Source: Rhynchosporium graminicola (taxonomy: Eukaryota > Ascomycota > Leotiomycetes > Helotiales > Ploettnerulaceae). Taken from it: a stretch of DNA of 64,000 nucleotides. The notes under the pieces are model-generated. The model had not been told where the DNA came from and searched no databases. It saw only the letters and a program-made list of their open reading frames with translations. Below, piece by piece: positions 60,176-64,000 of the stretch. Positions within the stretch are counted from its first letter, which is position 1. Every line of letters begins with the position of its first letter. A program made the position numbers and the translations under genes. The stretch is from the NCBI GenBank assembly GCA_900074885.1, contig FJUW01000055.1, positions 118,600 through 182,599 on the forward strand, given 5' to 3'.

Positions 60176-60195
60176 GATCAGATCAGATCAGATCA
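60176..60195. repeat. (GATCA)4 short tandem repeat
   Basis: Four GATCA units in a row, shortly after a GTAAGT at 60123-60128. Confidence 0.85.
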
Positions 60196-61395
60196 GCCGT
60201 GAGGTCTCTGTTCACGCGCTGTGTAGTTATACGTATATATGCACATCTTCATCTAGAATGAAAACTTTCGGATGGGCATGATGTGGCATGCTTGGATTCG
60301 TCGCTGAGATGCGTGACTTTATTCTCAATCTTACCCCGTGGGGTAGAGGAGGGTTCAGGGAGGACAGGGGTGGAAGATACAATCTAGAAGAAAAGACGTT
60401 TGTTGAATGAATGACTGAATGAAGGAATACGAAATATTGTGATTGTAGTTATAATGAAGCAGGCAGGAAGGGTGACGAAAATTTATTGAGCAGAAGATAG
60501 ATAGATGATTTATAGTTTCTCATCTAGCTATCCCTTTCTCTCTCTCCTCCATCACAGCGACAGCCAGCCCAGCGCTAGTCTACCGCCGCTTCTTCTCTTC
60601 GAGACTGCACAGACTGGCTCTGATGATCACAGCCATTCTTCCCTCCTCCTTTCCCATCTACATGTCTATGTCCATCCTATCATACATCCACCCACCACTC
60701 ATCCACAATTCTCATCTCAAAATCCACATCCACAACCAACCAACCAATCAATCAATCCCTACGCTTGCGCGTTCCTCTCTTTCTCTCTTCTATCCTGTAA
60801 AAAATCCAATTTGGTATCTCTTGCTTTCTTTTCCCTTCCCTTCCCTCCCCTCCACCCCGACCCGATCCAGCGAGCTAGTATACAAACAAACAAACAAGCG
60901 AAAAAGCGAACGAAAAGAGAAAAGGCGATGAAGCGACACAAAACGCCGTGCAATGCAAGTCCAGGGCAGAAGAATTCCTTGCTTGGTATAAGAATCAAAC
61001 GCACCAAACACACCCAAAACACCTGAAGTATCCAGACCAGACCGAGGAAAGATAATCGCATCGTACCGCTTGCTCAATTTTAAGAATCGAAGAGGGAAAC
61101 GCCTGCATCCAGTACCGCTGGAAATCAAAAAGTGGCATCGCGAATCGCTTGATGAAAAAGCTGAAGCCGAAGAACATGCGCGCGTTGACGGGTATTGGAA
61201 AGCAAGTGGCGTAACGTCAGTCAAGCAAATAAGCAAAGTAAAACAAACCACAGTAGAAGAGTATGGATCTCTTCGCCGACTGCTCCAGCAGTCCAATGCC
61301 ATGACAAGTGAAGCAAAGTAAGCGCTGACGCCGTAACTGCCCAGACTATGAAGTGCGTCTCCTGTCGAAGAGGACGCAAATTGTTCTCCGGCAGC

Positions 61396-64000
61396 TCAAT
61401 TCCTCCTCACACTACCAGCCCTCCCGACCTGTAGCCCGAACCATTTCTTCGCTTTACTGGCTTCTTCATCTCGTGTCCCCATCTCCGCACTCAAATTCCC
61501 ACTCATCACCGCATTCACACTTCCCTGTCTCGCACGACCATTCCCACTTCCATATTCTACCCGCTCCTGTTCCTGAGCATCAACAAAACTTGATCCCCTC
61601 CTCACCATCCCACCAACACCAACCACAGAAACAGGTCTCTCTCTCCCACCTCTCTGACGCATGATAGGCGGAGGTGTAGCTCTGGCTCCTTCCTCTTCCT
61701 CCCCTTGATACGCACCTGTGTGAGCATCTACAAAATACCCTGAAGATCGAGTAGGGCCAGCTCTAGGACGTGGCAGGGCATGCGAGACTGGGACTTTGGT
61801 AGGGCTAGAGGGAGGGGGTGCCGAATCGCCGCGACCAAAGAGGCGAAGGTTGGGGATCCGTGATTTCTTCTCTCTCGTAGCTGATCCAGGAGAGTCAGAA
61901 GCTTGTGTTATCGGAGCTTGAGAGGCTGTAGAGTTCGTATTCGACTTTCGGAGTTTCATGACGGCTGATAAACTCGATCTCCGGTCTGGCAGGTCAGGTT
62001 TGGGCGTTGTGCTTATAGGTGAAATTCCATATTCATAATCCTGGTTAGGATGTTGAAGAGGAGGTGAAGAGTCATCGTCATAAGTGTTGTAGTGAGAGCT
62101 GTAGTTTGTGACTGTATCGTCGCTTCTCGGATGATCGTCGATGACGCTTGAGCGGCGTAAAGCATCATACCGAGAGCGAGATGTTGTGGTGTGTGCTGGG
62201 AAGGAAGGTTCATAACCCCTTCCCCAATCACCACCGGAGAAAGTGAAGAGATCTGGAGCAACGACTCGTTTGCGACCATCATGTGAGAATTGCGCATCAA
62301 AGGTAGTCGTGCTCAACGTACTATCCACACTTCCGGCATCGGTCGTCGTATCATCACCCGGTGTATCCCAACCATGACCTTCTCGTCTGCTAGTCACCGT
62401 CTCCCCCGCACTTCTAGGACGTATGGAGAGTTGAGATTGGAATGCGTGATGTGCTGTATCTCGGAACGTAGACGTGCTGTTCAGGAAAGTGGTGTTCATG
62501 TGGTTTTGCGATAATGTCTCGGTAGAGCTTCTGAAATTGCGTAGAGTGTTTGTACTGATGGTATCTGGTGTAGGAGGAAGGGTGTGTTGATGTTGACGAT
62601 CGAAACTCTTCTTGTCGGTGTGTACTGGACGGACTTCTCTAGATCTGCGTCTGTCTTTGATCGCAGCGTCTCTAGCAGAATTGAGGCCTTTCTCCGTTTT
62701 CTCCAATGTATGCTTCAGTTTCTCAAGACGCTGTAGGGGTGATTCCAGAACGTCATTGATAGAGAGAAACTGGCTCTTGCGTAGACTTGGGATGACTTTC
62801 TGGGGGGTGACAACAGTGTTCGCCGAAGGACGATCATCAACCCATTTCTCAATACTCGAAGATTTCCTATGTCGTCGTGGCTCTTCGGATTCATCCAGAT
62901 CTCGTGAAGGTGGTTGTAACTTGGCGCCATAAACACTTATAAAAGAACTCTCGCTCAAAAGACTGAGTCGAGGGCTGTCCATGCCATCTTGAAAGCCTTC
63001 CTCTGGTAATTTCGGTAATGTAGAATCGCTGTGTCCATTATGAGGCAGGTATAAACTCCTCAAAGCTTCGTTCCCTTCAGTGGTCTCGGAGAGGAATGAT
63101 GGCATGCGGGAGATCTTCTTGGGCATTGGCAGGGATTGTGCTTCCTTCTCGAATTGTGGTGGCGAACTGGAGAAGTCGTTATCCTGGGGAGGAAAGTATC
63201 CAGATTCGTAGACCGCATCGAAAGCCTTGACATCCTCTCTCTCCTGGATCAACCTATCAACCTTCTCCTCCAACTGCACGATGATTCCCACTGCTTCCTC
63301 GACAGCCTGATCCCTCTTTTCCAACTCCGCAAGCAAATCGTCGTTGATTTCCGCCAACTCAGCCTGCTCTTCCAGCTTCCTCTCCGCAGCCTCCAATCTG
63401 GCTTCTAGTGTTTCCTGGCGTTGGCGACGGTGGAACAGCTCGAGCTTGAGATCGAAATTCTGCTTATGTAGTGTTGATACAGCCTGCAGATACCATGTTA
63501 GCCACGGTCTCCAATCCAACCCTCGCCTGCCAACCATTCAAGAAAACTCACATCTTCGATCTGCTTAACCCCCATATTCTTCCCAGCTACAATCCCACTC
63601 GAACTCGGTCTGCGATCATCTCTACTCCCCTTGACCGGCGAACTCTGCACACCTCTCTCAACCGCCGGATCAATGCTCCTCCTCCTCTGCCTCGCGCTCT
63701 CGACCTTCCGTTCCCTCAGCCTATCCTGTAGCAAGCTCCCGGATGCACCTCTCGCTGTCAGGTCTTGAACTCGTTGTGGTAGATGTGCTGTCGAGCTATT
63801 GCTTGAGCTGGGCGTCATCCTCGTATTGTGACTGCTGGTGCTGGAATCTGGGCGCGGAAGACCCCGTGCTCTTCTTGATCCTAGGCTTTCCTCCATATCT
63901 GGACCTTGATCTCCTTTGCCTTTCACGAGAAATTTGATGGGCGACAGACAATCGAACGGTAGAGAGGCTGCGTCACGTATGGAGTGCAGAGGTATATCGG
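61396..64000 (-). CDS. Cnn_1N (centrosomin motif 1) coiled-coil protein, partial at the window end
   Basis: Two exons on the - strand, from the window end to 63552 and 63483-61396, separated by a 68-bp intron (63484-63551). They join as NMGVKQIED then AVSTLHKQNFDLKLELFHRR, the conserved fungal Cnn_1N motif, which in animal and fungal relatives (centrosomin, Mto1/PcpA-like) helps recruit gamma-tubulin complexes. A coiled coil follows (LEARLEAAERKLEEQAELAE through KVDRLIQERED). The remaining ~500 residues are Ser/Pro/Arg-rich and probably disordered. The frame stays open upstream to base 64000 (SLPFDCLSPIKFLVKG...), so the true start is probably outside; an ATG at about 63914 is the first inside. 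Likely role: microtubule organisation or septum/spindle-pole scaffolding (by family). Confidence 0.85.

Larger units (their letters stand above)
59341..61395. other. 2-kb noncoding region rich in simple repeats
   Basis: Pyrimidine-rich runs (59820-59980), an ATACC run, a GATCA run and a CT/A-rich stretch near 60600-60930 give open frames on both strands (60505-61302) with low-complexity translations and no domain. The right end is the 3' flank of the coiled-coil gene on the - strand. I see no gene. Confidence 0.6.

Noticed and set aside
60505..61302. Open frames of 100-173 codons on both strands
   Set aside because: Low-complexity Ser/Pro/His-rich or Phe/Cys-rich translations from pyrimidine-rich DNA, overlapping on both strands, with no domain.
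61353..63731. + strand open frames opposite the Cnn_1N gene
   Set aside because: Shadows of the 713-codon coding frame on the - strand.
1..64000. CRISPR arrays, rRNA and tRNA genes
   Set aside because: I looked for spaced direct repeats and obvious cloverleaf or rRNA sequence by eye and saw none; a tRNA scan could still find one.

Overview
The window comes from a filamentous ascomycete (Pezizomycotina). Short 45-90 bp introns with GT..AG ends and CTAAC-type branch sites, a BtgC-type glucanase, a secreted sedolisin, a fungal seven-helix 'rhodopsin-domain' protein and a Cnn_1N coiled-coil protein all point this way. The strong split between AT-rich repeats and ordinary gene-rich DNA resembles repeat-rich Leotiomycetes, but that class-level placement is an inference.

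Bases 1 to about 26,690 are a gene-free AT-rich block built of nested LTR retrotransposons that look mutated by RIP (C to T on both strands, with TAA/TAG where CAA/CAG is expected). Element A is a Ty3/gypsy element on the + strand, split by element B. Element B (3231-10106) is a complete Ty3/gypsy element on the - strand with 229-bp LTRs and CTACT target duplications. Element C (11176-17574) is a Ty1/copia element on the - strand with 486-bp LTRs; it holds a single N flanked by a 208-bp duplicate that looks like an assembly join. Element D (17575-19943) is the 3' part of a gypsy element, followed directly by element E (19944-26681), a complete gypsy element on the + strand with ~495-bp LTRs, AATAT duplications and a chromodomain-like end.

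From 26.7 kb the DNA is ordinary. In order: a GH17 glucan endo-1,3-beta-glucosidase (-), a three-exon tautomerase-superfamily gene (+), a four-exon sedolisin peptidase (+), a methyltransferase / FAD oxidoreductase / P-loop kinase-like / phosphoribosyltransferase fusion interrupted by one in-frame TGA (-), and a four-exon seven-helix membrane protein (-).

At 45-55.7 kb lies what reads as a mycosporine-type gene cluster: an NRPS-like adenylation-thiolation-reductase enzyme (+), a sedoheptulose-7-phosphate cyclase of the desmethyl-4-deoxygadusol synthase type (-), an O-methyltransferase (+) and a membrane-anchored ATP-grasp ligase (+). Cyclase, methyltransferase and ATP-grasp match the MysA-MysB-MysC order of reactions: cyclitol core, O-methylation to 4-deoxygadusol, then amino acid attachment. 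The reductase-ended NRPS-like enzyme is the unusual part and could activate an amino acid and reduce it, which would fit the amino-alcohol mycosporines fungi make. That link is an inference.

The right end holds a decayed GMC oxidoreductase (about 57.6-59.3 kb), a repeat-rich noncoding stretch, and a Cnn_1N (centrosomin motif 1) coiled-coil protein (-) whose reading frame runs off the end of the window.
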